A stretch of 64,000 nt of DNA. It comes from Meghimatium bilineatum (Eukaryota > Mollusca > Gastropoda > Stylommatophora > Philomycidae). Below are positions 41,891-52,112 of the stretch, one piece after another. Each line of letters begins with the position of its first letter. Positions within the stretch are counted from its first letter, which is position 1. The DNA is taken from positions 29,986,133 through 30,050,132 of the forward strand of contig CM067315.1 in the NCBI GenBank assembly GCA_034231615.1, read 5' to 3'. Both the position numbers and the translations under genes were made by a program. A model generated the notes under the pieces. That model saw only the letters and a program-made list of their open reading frames with translations. It had not been told where the DNA came from and searched no databases.

Positions 41891-42075
41891 TTGTGGACGT
41901 GCACCTAAGACAGTTGAACATATTCTTCGAAAATGCACAGAATGTGAAGCTCTGACGCAAACACATTATCCTAGGGAAACAACAGTGTAGGAATAACTCT
42001 TCGGACCTCTGTAGAAGTTACAAACCACAGAAACATTGTATAGAAGAGACAAAACTTCAGATATTAACAATTTTC
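41866..42075 (+). mobile_element. Jockey-type LINE C-terminal fragment
   Basis: FNLNTVICTCGRAPKTVEHI then LRKCTEC fits the C-x-C-G...T-x-EHIL-x-x-C zinc-knuckle-like motif also seen at 27960 and 32700. It directly continues the 47-bp array on its left. Confidence 0.78.
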
Positions 42076-42950
42076 AAGCGAACAAAAGGAGATAGTCTAA
42101 TCCTGAGTCATAAAACCAATGCGCTCTCCACTAGGCTACCCCGATCTCTAATACAATCTTCACTGTGTATCAATTATATCATCAGCAAAGAAACACGAAG
42201 GAAGTCACAATCGAAAGCAATAGAAATGAAACATAAATTACTGAAATATTCGATGTTAACTTATGCTATAGAGATATTGCCTGGTTTAAACTTTCTCGAA
42301 ACTATGAGAAATCACATAAAAGATGTCATCTTGAGAATACAATAGTTTCAGCCCTGCACAGACATCTTGAAAGTAGTCTGTCAAACGAAGTCGCCACACA
42401 CGATCCAATTCATAATTTTTTTAATAACTTGTGAAATTACGCTTTTTAATAATTATTTAAATGTTGAAAGAAACATTTATATATGAATAAAAAAGGGCAC
42501 GGTAATAATAGAACGATGTTCTACGGAAATAAGGTTTAGTTGCCAAAACACAAAAGTGAATCTACTCTCGGAAACCAAACAAAACCATAATAACCAGTTC
42601 GTTCACGATGTATGTCTAGGTCAAGATGGTGTCTAGTGATGTTAGCGACGGTTTTGTTAGTTGTTTCTAATTTTGTTGCCTGGAAATAGAACATGGATTC
42701 AAATAGTTAAGGGGACTTATCCGTGGGAAAACTGCGTGAGTTGTTTCCCTTGTATGAAAATTTTTATCGTGAATGACAAATATAAAGTAACACTTTATTG
42801 TTAGTTTTGACACTTTTAAAAACATGATTTCTTTGTTAGACGCGCCAGTATTTTTAATGAAATGTTAAATTTTCTCAATAGCGTAAAATGGGGTAAACTA
42901 ATCAATAAATTAGTCTTAACATCACGGAAAAACTAACAATGGAAGGAATC
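42076..42950. other. tRNA-like half-site, otherwise unassigned
   Basis: On the minus strand at about 42150-42105, GGGGTAGCCTAGTGGAGAGC contains a perfect A-box (TAGCCTAGTGG) and looks like the 5' half of a tRNA or tRNA-derived SINE. I cannot find a B-box after it. Nothing else is recognised. Confidence 0.45.
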
Positions 42951-42954
42951 GTTA

Positions 42955-43400
42955 ATAATTATAATAATAATAATAATAATAATATTAATATTAAGAAGAA
43001 GCATGTCCCTTTAGGGTCGTAGGGGTGCCACATCAGAGACATACGCAACAAAAAAAATCTCAATACATCTGTGTTCTCAGCCATTCGAATGAGTTTTGAA
43101 AAATCCCCTCAGACCACTCCTTGATGTTATCAATTCTGATTTTTTCTCTTCTCTTTCCGACCTCGTCTTTTGTTTGTAAAATGATTTTGTAATGTGAGTC
43201 GTGTCTGGTTACAATTTTTCCCCTTTTCATCACTGCTAAAGGTGGCTCTGGATAACCTACAAGTTTGTATATTTACTACTGGACAAATATATTTATTGTG
43301 TTCTATATAGCTATTAATTAACAAACATCTGTAGCGCTCGTTTTTAAATGCCTGAATCTTTCTTTCAATGCCTGCATTAAGTATCCAGGTTTCAGATAAT
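42955..43400 (-). mobile_element. RTE-like LINE 3' end with (ATT)n tail
   Basis: Minus-strand translation: SLSETWILNAGIERKIQAFK, CLLINSYIEHNKY, then, with frame changes, EPPLAVMKRGKIV, RHDSHYKIILQ, DNIKEWSE and DVAPLRP. It corresponds along its length to the element at 48745. The end (CACCCCTACGACCCTAAAGG) is followed on that strand by GCTTCTTCTTAATATT and (ATT)n at about 42995-42958. Confidence 0.8.
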
Positions 43401-43524
43401 GATTACTGGTAACAGATGAAGTGGCAGCCGACAACTATTGTTATGTAAGTGTTTAAAACTGTCCTGAAGCGGCAGCTGAATTAGTCTGTATTTGCGGGTG
43501 TACAGAGCGTCCATAAAGAAGACA

Positions 43525-43668
43525 GTTTCCCATTCTGAAATCGGATGTGTCAGGTCATAAGGCACAGACATCGCAGCACAGCTTTAATCCATTGCATAAC
43601 ACATTTCACTCTTCGAATTATATCATGCTAATCTCAGGGAGTTTGAGAATGAGCGTAGGGTAATCTTT
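43525..43668 (+). mobile_element. SINE-like family A 3' half
   Basis: ATTCTGAAATCGGATGTGTC, CACAGACATCGCAGCACAGC, CACTCTTCGAATTATATCAT, GGGAGTTTGAGAATGAGCGT. A 31-bp array starts about 25 bp after it. Confidence 0.8.
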
Positions 43669-43691
43669 AGTTTTGAAACTAGGTATGGTTA

Positions 43692-44813
43692 TGAACACTT
43701 ATTTTAACATTTTAAGACTTATTTTCACTTTATTTTAACATTTTAAGACTTATTTTCACTTTATTTTAACATTTTAAGACTTATTTTCACTTTATTTCAA
43801 CATTTTAACTTATTTTCGCTTTATTTCAACATTTTAAGACTTATTTTCACTTTATTTCAACATTTTAACTTATTTTCGCTTTATTTCAACATTTTAAGAC
43901 TTATTTTCACTTTATTTCAACATTTTAAGACTTATTTTCACTTTATTTCAACATTTTAAGACTTATTTTCACTTTATTTCAACATTTTAAGACTTATTTT
44001 CACTTTATTTCAACATTTTAAGACTTATTTTCACTTTATTTCAACATTTTAAGACTTATTTTCACTTTATTTCAACATTTTAAGACTTATTTTCACTTTA
44101 TTTCAACATTTTAAGACTTATTTTCACTTTATTTCAACATTTTAAGACTTATTTTCACTTTATTTCAACATTTTAAGACTTATTTTCACTTTATTTTAAC
44201 ATTTTAAGACTTATTTTCACTTTATTTCAACATTTTAAGACTTATTTTCACTTTATTTCAACATTTTAACTTATTTTCACTTTATTTCAACATTTTAAGA
44301 CTTATTTTCACTTTATTTCAACATTTTAAGACTTATTTTCACTTTATTTCAACATTTTAAGACTTATTTTCACTTTATTTTAACATTTTAAGACTTATTT
44401 TCACTTTATTTCAACATTTTAAGACTTATTTTCACTTTATTTCAACATTTTAACTTATTTTCACTTTATTTCAACATTTTAAGACTTATTTTCACTTTAT
44501 TTCAACATTTTAAGACTTATTTTCACTTTATTTCAACATTTTAAGACTTATTTTCACTTTATTTCAACATTTTAAGACTTATTTTCACTTTATTTCAACA
44601 TTTTAAGACTTATTTTCACTTTATTTCAACATTTTAAGACTTATTTTCACTTTATTTCAACATTTTAAGACTTATTTTCACTTTATTTCAACATTTTAAG
44701 ACTTATTTTCACTTTATTTCAACATTTTAAGACTTATTTTCACTTTATTTCAACATTTTAAGACTTATTTTCACTTTATTTCAACATTTTAAGACTTATT
44801 TTCACTTTATTTC
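43692..44813. repeat. 31-bp minisatellite, about 36 units
   Basis: Unit CATTTTAAGACTTATTTTCA followed by CTTTATTTCAA. A four-base deletion (TTTTAACTTATT) marks a 27-bp variant at about 43802, 43862, 44264 and 44450. Most other units are identical, so the array is young or homogenised. Confidence 0.97.
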
Positions 44814-44819
44814 AAAGAA

Positions 44820-45332
44820 ATGATTGTTAACTCTTGCAAACAGAACCGATATTTCGGCTAACTGTCGTGAATGGTTTCTTTACCTCTCCGATGAATCGGT
44901 TTTTGAACAAGAAATAGTTATGTGGAAAAGATGTGTAAACATGCTATCTGGCATCATATATTCTTGATTTCTATCGATCTTACTTCAAGAGAATCTGGAG
45001 AACACATATCGAAACAAGAATATCTTCAAGAAGTGCTCATGTGTTAGATACGCGAATATACATATCGGAATGACAAATATGTTCAGCGAAGTCTGTCTAG
45101 GACGAGATGGTCACTCCACTGAAGAGCTCTTCAAATATGTCGAATCAAACACTTAGTATAAATGTATTTACTTGTCAGATGGATGTCAGGTCTGCCTTGT
45201 TGAGTAAGTAGATAAACAGAGACCGTGGACAAACTGGAAATTGGCAGGCGTTAAGGGCACATACGACTGTGTTAGTGTTCACTTTATTTTATAATTCACA
45301 ACACAGGACATCTATAAATAGTTTCCTCTTCT
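44820..45332. other. No recognisable feature
   Basis: Nothing supported. Confidence 0.4.
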
Positions 45333-45334
45333 TC

Positions 45335-46258
45335 TTCGTTCATTCTAACACTTCTCCAGATTAGCAGAGTGTAGTCTAGAGTCACGACCAATAGCTAACA
45401 CATCTCCAGAATAGTAGAGTGTAGTCTAGAGCCGCGACCAATAGCTAACACTTCTCCAGACTAGCAGAGTGTAGTCTAGAGCAGCGACTAATAGCTAACA
45501 CTTCTCCAGATTAGTAGAGTGTAGTCTAGTGCCGCGACCAACAGCTAACACTTCTCCAGACTAGCAGAGTGTAGTCTAGAGCCACGACCAATAGCTACAC
45601 TTCTCCAGATTATCAGAGTCTAGAGCCACGACCAATAGCTAACACTTCTCCAGACTAGTAGAGTGTAGTCTAGAGCTGCGACCAATAGCTAAGACTTCTC
45701 CAGATTATCAGAGTCTAGAGCCGCGACCAACAGCTAACACTTCTCCAGACTAGCAGAGTGTAGTCTAGAGCCACGACCAATAGCTACACTTCTCCAGATT
45801 ATCAGAGTCTAGAGCCACGACCAATAGCTAACACTTCTCCAGACTAGTAGAGTGTAGTCTAGAGCCGTGACCAATAGCTAACACTTCTCCAGACTAGTAG
45901 AGTGTAGTCTAGAGCTGCGACCAATAGCTAAGACTTCTCCAGATTATCAGAGTCTAGAGCCGCGACCAACAGCTAACACTTCTCCAGACTAGCAGAGTGT
46001 AGTCTAGAGCCACGACCAATAGCTACACTTCTCCAGATTATCAGAGTCTAGAGCCACGACCAATAGCTAACACTTCTCCAGACTAGTAGAGTGTAGTCTA
46101 GAGCTGCGACCAATAGCTAAGACTTCTCCAGATTATCAGAGTCTAGAGCCACGACCAATAGCTAACACTTCTCCAGACTAGTAGAGTGTAATCTAGAGCT
46201 GCGACCAATAGCTAACACTTCTCCAGATTAGTAGAGTGTAGTCTAGAGCCGTGACCAA
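45335..46258. repeat. About 51-bp minisatellite grown from a family A SINE
   Basis: The array starts with a minus-oriented A end (CTCTTCTTCTTCGTTCATTC), then repeats CACTTCTCCAGATTAGCAGA, GTGTAGTCTAGAG and CGACCAATAGCTAA about 18 times. The core is the family A segment CTCCTGCAGATTAGCAGGAT / GTAGTCCGGAGAA. Units with a 9-bp deletion (ATTATCAGAGTCTAGAGCC) occur at intervals, giving a higher-order order. Confidence 0.9.
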
Positions 46259-46261
46259 TGG

Positions 46262-47028
46262 GCAAAAAATACTTAATACCAGAATTAAAAGAAAGCAGAA
46301 TGAATCTTTTTACGTTTCAATAACTCCCGTGAATTTTGTTGGTGGACGATGAAGGCAAATTCTGCTCTGTTTTGTTTTTGCTGTTCATTCTTATTTGGCG
46401 ATTAGTCCCGCTATATCAATACTTTGTCATAATTAGTGTTGTTTATTGTTCTAGTAGTCACCTACCTGTGTTCCTACCTACTAATGTGATTCTGTTGGGA
46501 CGGCACAAAAATGAGTCGGTTGTTACCAAAAATGGCGGGAATACCCTAGCAGCAAATACCACATCCTTTCTTGAGAGAAGTACTGCGTGCTGATCTCATG
46601 CTCCATCACTGATCTTAGCTGATACAGCATATTAGTAGTCGATTTACATATCATTTACGTCGCTAGCTACTGAAAATCACGGGGGGGGGGGGGGAGGGGG
46701 ATCGCATAGGCAAAGATACATGACGCTGAATAAGATTAGCACGCAGGGCTATTTTTGAGAAGGGCTTGATACACACGAGTCCCATATATTTTCTGGTTTT
46801 ACTCGTGAAAAAAAAATGGTTCACGGAAAGGAATCATGACAACTCTTCTTGAGGACCTCTTGGTTTTGTAATGCCGTAGCATGACCTTATATTTATATCT
46901 AGACGTGTCGGAACTGACACGTGACTCTCGCCATAGAATACTTACTAACGATATCAAAATAAGCATGTGTCAGTGAAGATGTCAAGTACTGCCGTGTTTG
47001 TATAGGTCACTATGTGCATGATTTGTGT
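46262..47028. other. Unassigned; contains a poly-G tract
   Basis: A run of about 15 G followed by AGGGGG at 46681-46700. An 85-codon frame at 46336-46593 has no motif. Confidence 0.45.
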
Positions 47029-47029
47029 C

Positions 47030-47110
47030 AACTGCCAACATCGACCAACGAAATGGACGGAAATAATCAAAACAATGACGGATTCTTAGTTGGATTCTAC
47101 TTGAAGGTCT
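47030..47110 (+). mobile_element. Fold-back family D, right arm
   Basis: CGACCAACGAAATGGACGGA, AATAATCAAAACAATGACGG resembles the right arms at 33870 and 47850. Confidence 0.6.
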
Positions 47111-47127
47111 TCTATTGACGTCAACTT

Positions 47128-47560
47128 CTTCTTCAGCGTTCATTCTTAAACTACCATTGTATCTCTCTTGTAGCAGGACAATGTCCTTCTCCCACTGCAT
47201 CTCTCTTGTAGCAGGACAATGTCCTCCCACTGCATCTCTCTTGTAGCAGGACAATGTCCTTCTCACACTGCATCTCTCTTGTAGTAGGACAATGTCCTTC
47301 TCCCACTGCATCTCTCTTGTAGCAGGACAATTTCCTCCCACTGCATCTCTCTTGTAGCAGGACAATGTCCTTCTCCCACTGCATCTCTCTTGTAGCAGGA
47401 CAATGTCCTCCCACTGCATCTCTCTTGTAGCAGGACAATGTCCCTCTCCCACTGCATCTCTCTTGTAGCAGGACAATGGTCACACTATATATCTAGCAGT
47501 ATTATGTTCAGAGAATGGAATTATGTTTTGTCGTCGATTTATATACAACAATGGTCCGAT
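47128..47560 (-). mobile_element. SINE-like family B copy with internal expansion
   Basis: The plus strand begins TTCTTCTTCAGCGTTCATTC, TTAAACTACCATTGTATCTC and ends AGAGAATGGAATTATGTTTT, GTCGTCGATTTATATACAAC, CCCGTCTTCGGTGGA, all family B in reverse. Between these ends lies the array described next. Confidence 0.85.
47150..47478. repeat. 35/38-bp minisatellite inside the family B copy
   Basis: About eight and a half units of CTCCCACTGCATCTCTCTTG, TAGCAGGACAATGTCC, in versions with or without an extra TTC. The unit is exactly the B segment CTCCCACTGGATCTC...GACAATGGTCC. Open minus-strand frames (LLQERCSGR-type repeats) are by-products. Confidence 0.95.
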
Positions 47561-47621
47561 ATACCCGTCTTCGGTGGATCTATTAACATTATTCCCGGTT
47601 AATCCGCGTGTGCGTGCTTGC

Positions 47622-47625
47622 GTGC

Positions 47626-47707
<82 letters not shown>
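47622..47707. repeat. (TG)n microsatellite
   Basis: About 40 TG units, preceded by TGCGTGCGTGCG. Confidence 0.97.
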
Positions 47708-47754
47708 TCATAACTAGATGACGTGTTCGAACTGAGACGAGATCACCGGCATTC

Positions 47755-47940
47755 GGAGAGCTCTGTCCAGAATTAATTAGGCATTCATTACTTTTTTTTT
47801 ATTAGTGTCGTGCTTTTCGTTGATAGCTATTTAAGTTCTAGAATTTCCACGGTCGACCAACGAAATTCACGAAGATAATTAAAATTGGCCTTTTGCATCA
47901 TGTTTACGTTTTCTGTGCACAGGTCTTATACACTGGGGAC
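47755..47940. mobile_element. Fold-back family D copy
   Basis: GAATTAATTAGGCATTCATT, GTCGTGCTTTTCGTTGATAG on the left and GTCGACCAACGAAATTCACG, AAGATAATTAAAATTGGCCT on the right form inverted arms. Confidence 0.7.
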
Positions 47941-48019
47941 CCGTATATTTCCCTAGAATGCAAAGACGTTGAATCATACGTTACCTTCAGCAGATACAGA
48001 AGACCTAACTGGTAAACGT

Positions 48020-48175
48020 AAAAAGGCCTTCATTCGGTACGTTTTTTTTAATATTGTCTGACTATTCATTGGACACTTTTATATAATTGGAGTCGCTTGC
48101 CAGAAATAACAGACCGACCAATGAAACTCAGGGCAATAATCACAACCGGCCTTCTAATTCATCAGTCCACAGTTC
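48020..48175. mobile_element. Fold-back family D copy, diverged
   Basis: CCTTCATTCGGTACG on the left, AGACCGACCAATGAAACTCA and GGGCAATAATCACAACCGGC on the right. About 80 bp after the previous copy. Confidence 0.55.
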
Positions 48176-48194
48176 GTGACCTGAGCCAGATCGT

Positions 48195-48437
48195 GTTTCA
48201 TACTTGGCCATATCACCGACGGTATAGTGAAGTCCAGTCATGGTTTATACTTGACCATACCACCGACGGTATAGTGAAGCCCAGTCATGATTAATACTCG
48301 CCCATACCACCGACAGTATAGTGAAGTCCAGTCATGGTTCATACTTGACCATACCACCGACAGTATAGTGAAGTCCAGTCATGGTTCATACTTGACCATA
48401 CCACCGACAGTGTAGTGAAGTCCAGTCATGATTCATA
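48195..48437. repeat. 47-bp tandem repeat, 5 units
   Basis: Units contain GACCATACCACCGACAGTAT and AGTGAAGTCCAGTCATGGTT. Early units have ACGGTATAG, later ones ACAGTATAG. Confidence 0.95.
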
Positions 48438-48744
48438 GACATTGACCAAGAAGAAAAACAGTATATTTTGTTACGATAACCATACCTAATTAGTATTCTG
48501 TGAATATATTTACTGTATTCATCCTGATAAACGTGTCTGAAGGTTAGCTAACTTTATAGACATCACCTAAACATCCAGTCTATGTCAACAGTTAGAAACA
48601 ATTTAAAATAATGAATCCCAAACGGTAAAGGTGCAGTAGATTATCCATCATTGTTTGACATCCCAGGCATTTACTGCCTGAAATGTGTTCGAAGCTGGGA
48701 AAAGCAAATTAAAAGTTTGTGCTGATTGTTTGAGAGGTTTCATA

Positions 48745-49235
48745 GTAAGAATCACGTATTTACCACATGTGAAAATCAAACTGTATAGGTCGCTGGTGCT
48801 TTCCGTTGTGTTGTATGGTTGTGAGAGTTGGACACTCACTGCGGACATGGAGAGAAGATTACAGGCTTTCGAGTATAAATGCTGCAGAAGAATTATACGA
48901 ATTTCCTATAGGGAACATAAGACCAATGTGTACGTAAGAAATAAAGTAGAGATGTGTGCAGGTGTCCAAGAGCCATTGCTTTCAATAGTGAAACGACGAA
49001 AACTAGCATGGTTCGGACATTTATTCAGGCACGATTCCTTGTCAAAAACAATACTGCAGGGAACTGTCGATGGTGGAAGAAGCAAAGGAGGACAAATAAA
49101 GACATGGACAGACAACATCAAGGAATGGACAGGGTTAGATATTTCCACACTCATCCGCATCTCTGAGGATAGAATTCGCTGGAGGACTCTGTGTGCTGAA
49201 GCTTTCAATGTGGTACCCCTACGACCCTGAAGGGT
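48745..49235 (+). mobile_element. RTE-like LINE 3' end, intact reading frame
   Basis: An uninterrupted frame reads LPHVKIKLYRSLVLSVVLYG, CESWTLTADMERRLQAFEYK, CCRRIIRISYREHKTNVYVR, GVQEPLLSIVKRRKLAWFGH, RHDSLSKTILQGT, NIKEWTGLDISTLIRISEDR and ends NVVPLRP with a stop. This is the whole region after the RT domain. The lack of stops and the close match to the copy at 8066 mean it is a recent insertion. It is 5' truncated near 48745 and ends in CCTGAAGGGTTATGGGTTT and (TA)n. The open frame on the other strand is a shadow. Confidence 0.92.
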
Positions 49236-49239
49236 TATG

Positions 49240-49240
49240 G

Positions 49241-49314
<74 letters not shown>
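49240..49314. repeat. (TA)n tail microsatellite
   Basis: About 37 TA units joined directly to the LINE end. Confidence 0.97.
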
Positions 49315-49316
<2 letters not shown>

Positions 49317-49486
49317 TTATCACATGCTATCAAAGTCAGCAGCAGAGTCTGGAACATTATAGTGGGCATAGTTATGAATACAGGAGACAACAAAGTTGAT
49401 AACACTTCGAATGTACGGTTGCTATCGAAAGTAAAGGGTTATGAACAGATTCACAACAGTGTATAATACGTCATGTTTTTTTTTTT

Positions 49487-49770
49487 ACGCCCGTGTGTTG
49501 CCGGGGCCTGAAAGGGGAGCAAAGAATAGAAACACTACTTACCTTCTACGCATGTCGTAAAAGGCGACTAAGGAGGTTATGGGATGGAGTTGGTTGTCCC
49601 ATCCCATATAGGGTCAGTGACCCAAAGCCATGCTGAAGTTTAATGTGTTAGGCCGAAAGGCGCAGAAATCGCAGCAATGCTGTAAACCATGACACAACGC
49701 ATTCCGTTCTCCGGACTACATCCTGCTAATCTGCAGGAGTTTGAGAACGAACACAGAAGAAGAAGAAGAC
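49487..49770 (+). mobile_element. SINE-like family A, best-preserved copy
   Basis: CGCCCGTGTGTTGCCGGGGC, AAGGGGAGCAAAGAATAGAA, CATGTCGTAAAAGGCGACTA, GGTTATGGGATGGAGTTGGT, GCAATGCTGTAAACCATGAC, TTCCGTTCTCCGGACTACAT, CTGCAGGAGTTTGAGAACGA and a (GAA)n tail. In this copy CTCCGG (49709) and CTGCAG (49731) are 22 bp apart, the spacing that matches the array at 52330. A run of T precedes it. Confidence 0.93.
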
Positions 49771-49905
49771 GAAGAAACTCTAAATGAATCTCTTGTATAA
49801 CAGAAACACTAGTCCGACGAGATATCCAACTGGGTGTAACCCACACAACGGAAATGCATTGTGTTGACGATTGCGCCAGTTGCAGAACATATCCAAATTG
49901 CGGCG
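49771..49905 (-). mobile_element. SINE-like family B copy, joined tail to tail with A
   Basis: AATGAATCTCTTGTATAACA, CGAGATATCCAACTGGGTGT, GGAAATGCATTGTGTTGACG, CATATCCAAATTGCGGCG in reverse family B order. The two GAA tails abut. Confidence 0.75.
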
Positions 49906-50640
49906 TTTGCAGATATTACATTGAGTGTTTTTCCTCCCACTGAAAGGTGGACTTTTGTAAACATATCCATAGAGTAGTTGACCTGCCGTACCGGTACTTG
50001 TACCTACCCCTGGTCATCACTCTAAAATATAACCTTCGTCAAGGATGCTTAACTTTTTATCGCCGTCTTGTGTGTCCCTGTCATCATATCTACAGATTCC
50101 CGCAAGCGGATATCTACAAGTAGGAATGACGGATATTGATCCCCAAAAAGAAAGCTGTAGTGTACAAATAATATATATATATAATATTACAAATATATAC
50201 TTGTTGACTAGCTTATATTCAGTCCGCCAATGGAGGAATACGATTTAATGACAGTCGAGTGGAAATCAATGGCACCTCGATGGTTCGTGTTATTTCTTCG
50301 TCTTCTTCTGCGTTCGTTCTCTTGTAACCACAACGAATAAATCGTCTATCTGCGGGGAGCGTGAAGTATGTTTTTCCTGCTAGCTCCACAGTTGAGCTGT
50401 GTTATTTCCACATTGGTTGGCTCACTATGTGGCCCGGATATTCGAGGCCAAGCACATCCGTTTTCGTCATGACTTTAATTCAGGTAGTGGGTTTCCATAG
50501 TCTGTGACACCTTGCCTATCTGTCGATGGGCGCGCGGGTGACTCTTCGCCGAAATGATTGTCGTTCACGTTTATCTCGCACGAGGTGCTCCACAGTCAAT
50601 GACCTTGTCTCGTGTAATTAGATTTTCTGTTCCTGTGACC
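49906..50640. other. Unassigned
   Basis: A short family A tail (TTCGTCTTCTTCTGCGTTCG) at about 50296 is the only recognised piece. Confidence 0.4.
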
Positions 50641-51130
50641 ATTCGATAATGTACTTTTTCTCATCCACTAGCCGGTTCCAGTTAAGGAAGAACTCAACAG
50701 ATGAGTTGAATCCGGGCTCTTTCGCCTTCTTATCCGAGGTGTCGTTCACACCCCCCTCCCTTCCTCATCCAAGTCTGGGCTTCTTTCTACTCAGGCATAG
50801 TTCATTATCTTTCAGGTTCCAGCAGGCACTGTCATGCTCCGCCCCACCGACAGCGCAGACGGGCCGGGTCGGGCCGTTGGTACGCCACCTCCACACACAG
50901 ATCGCTTTTATGTTTGGGTGGAACCCACCTGGGCCGCGCGACGGCTGCAGTCGCTTTCACTGCTCCTTTGGGTTTCGTACGACCCAATGACTCGCGCGCA
51001 TTCCCTGCCACTGAAGTGGAGAAGCAAGATTCCCGGAATAGCGGTTCATGCTGCGCAGATGTTGACAGACTTGATGTCCGAGCCTCTTGTCAGTTTCTAC
51101 CATGTACGGCATAATACAACTTGTGTTACA
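50641..51130 (+). other. GC-rich patch with overlapping open frames
   Basis: This is the most GC- and CpG-rich stretch of the window (GCCGCGCGACGGCTGCAGTC, GACTCGCGCGCATTCCC). Three plus-strand frames stay open for 66-113 codons, which a high-GC sequence does easily. I recognise no domain in any frame. It could be a promoter or CpG-rich region of a host gene, an exon, or part of an LTR or DNA transposon. Confidence 0.35.
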
Positions 51131-52110
51131 TTATGACGCCTCTGACTGTATGGCACACATATGAATCCATCTTTAATGGTGAAAGTGGCTTTATGGAATA
51201 TTACGAAATGAGTCTGTGTGACATAATTACAGATATAACATCTCACGTTCCTGAAGCTGACGGTTCCAAATGTCCTAAGGTTTCAGATGACTATAACATA
51301 GACATATAAATTAGACAAATTTAACAGACAGACAATAACATAAATAACACTTTGAAATAAATCTTTTAATACCATGATCAGTTTTGATTGCTGTTAGATC
51401 TACACTCTCATGTCAATCTTAATTAATTGTTATGTTAGTTAAATTTCATCAGAATACCCAATCACTTCCTGTCTTCTGCGCTGTTTTGATATGTCGTTCA
51501 CTCATTCAAGCCACCATCTTGTAATCTCTTATTTATCTATCGTCCTTCTTCTAAGCATCTGGTATTGGCTTACTTTTATTATGACGTATTTATACATCCA
51601 GTCTTTCATTACGGTACATAAACAAACAATCGTGACAGGTAATACAGATTTATATGAACAAGATTCTTACTCGAATTTTCAACCAAGGTTGCCATATTGG
51701 CAATTACACAATAAATTTGGCCAACATTGAAATATCACTAAGATATAATGAGATATGACTTTTTTCTGGTCAATGTGAAAATATATATATTTTATAAATT
51801 TTACTTTTTAAATGTTTTAAAAACGATTTTTAAATTTGTTTCTTTATATTAAGAAGAGTAAGGAATAATTTTTAGACATTAGTAATCAGGTCCACGATAC
51901 AGACCTCACGACGTGTTTTGGATGGGTTTGTATTGTACATTTTAAAGATAAAATTCAGTCCCAACCGCTGCTGAACAAAAGTTCTTATGGTTCTGAGTCT
52001 GGCGTTACAGTTATTCTGCTATGCTCTTGAATTAAGATTCGATTGACTATTATATGGAAAATTTGCTCTAACCATCAAGTAATATTGTTTATTAAATCTC
52101 GTTGTTTAAT
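51131..52110. other. No recognisable feature
   Basis: AT-rich; short open frames without motifs. Confidence 0.4.
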
Positions 52111-52112
52111 AT

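Noticed and set aside
41291-46258. CRISPR-like impression from regularly repeated units
   Set aside because: Units are head-to-tail without unique spacers, and the genome is clearly animal.
46982-47483. 164- and 110-codon minus-strand frames with LLQERCSGR-type repeats
   Set aside because: Shadow of the SINE-derived 35/38-bp array; both frames open for the same reason.
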